Part shown: piece by piece, positions 63,979 through 64,000 of the stretch
Layout: the number at the start of each line of letters is the position of its first letter
Numbering within the stretch: the stretch's first letter is position 1
DNA from: an uncultured Thalassolituus sp.
GTDB taxonomy: Bacteria > Pseudomonadota > Gammaproteobacteria > Pseudomonadales > Oceanobacteraceae
Length of the DNA stretch: 64,000 nucleotides
Assembly (NCBI RefSeq): GCF_950066645.1
Contig: NZ_CATMFB010000008.1
Location: forward strand, 1-64,000
Direction of reading: 5' to 3'
Position numbers and translations under genes: made by a program
The notes under the pieces: model-generated
What the model saw: only the letters and a program-made list of their open reading frames with translations
Database searches by the model: none
Told to the model about the DNA's origin: nothing

Positions 63979-64000
63979 ATGAACATTGGGTCCACAGCGG
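63979..64000 (+). CDS. Start of a further gene, cut by the window edge
   Basis: An ATG at 63979 with a strong GAGGTGA Shine-Dalgarno (63970-63976) opens a reading frame MNIGSTA that runs off the window. Too short to identify. Confidence 0.45.

Overview
The window looks like chromosomal DNA of a free-living, probably marine, gammaproteobacterium related to the Oceanospirillales/Pseudomonadales. The evidence is gene order and family membership: rpsU-yqeY-dnaG facing tsaD-folB-folK-cca; lptD-surA-pdxA-rsmA-apaG-apaH facing amgK-murU; the yeaG-yeaH-ycgB stress operon; comF facing bioB; and FlgP/FlgT-type polar-flagellum proteins. No species name can be supported from sequence alone. I see no rRNA, tRNA, CRISPR array, transposase, integrase or prophage.

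Layout. 1-5.4 kb: truncated dnaG, yqeY and rpsU, then tsaD-folB-folK and cca. 5.4-10.2 kb: a TraF-like outer-membrane protein, an EamA permease behind a possible leader/attenuator, and flgP-flgT. 10.2-15 kb: ycgB, yeaH and yeaG. 15.2-22.3 kb: an seven-gene outer-membrane biogenesis/housekeeping operon, lptD to glpE. 22.4-26.3 kb: amgK-murU-djlA, arfB, a hemolysin-III-like protein and a GIY-YIG protein. 26.4-30.1 kb: type II secretion genes gspN-gspC-gspD. 30-37.3 kb: Maf, sodB, a coiled-coil/acyl-CoA-dehydrogenase-like pair, two paralogous exported proteins facing a lipoprotein, class I fumarase and phhB.

37.6-42.8 kb is the most unusual part. It is a tight five-gene operon: an outer-membrane barrel with a CsgG/FlgO-like domain, a TPR lipoprotein, a protein joining a FliF-like periplasmic/membrane segment to a FliG-like torque domain, a MotA/PomA-like stator and a MotB/PomB-like stator. 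No flagellar export, rod, hook, filament or C-ring gene is present. The parts list is that of a compact rotary machine with rotor and stator in the inner membrane and an outer-membrane partner. I do not recognise it as a named system.

43.1-49 kb carries three alkaline phosphatase paralogues with different export forms: a soluble periplasmic/secreted one, a lipoprotein with a collagen-like stalk, and a second lipoprotein. A small His-tailed exported protein lies between the second and third. 49-54.2 kb: ppnN, a CBS protein, an unknown exported protein, purU, a palindromic repeat element and a thiolase. 54.5-60.4 kb: a Pla-1/cef-type surface lipase with DUF1302 and DUF1329 partners, probably one lipid-handling operon. 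60.5-64 kb: a small outer-membrane protein, srkA, comF, bioB and the first codons of another gene. Phosphatases, lipase and secretin together suggest extracellular phosphorus and lipid scavenging.
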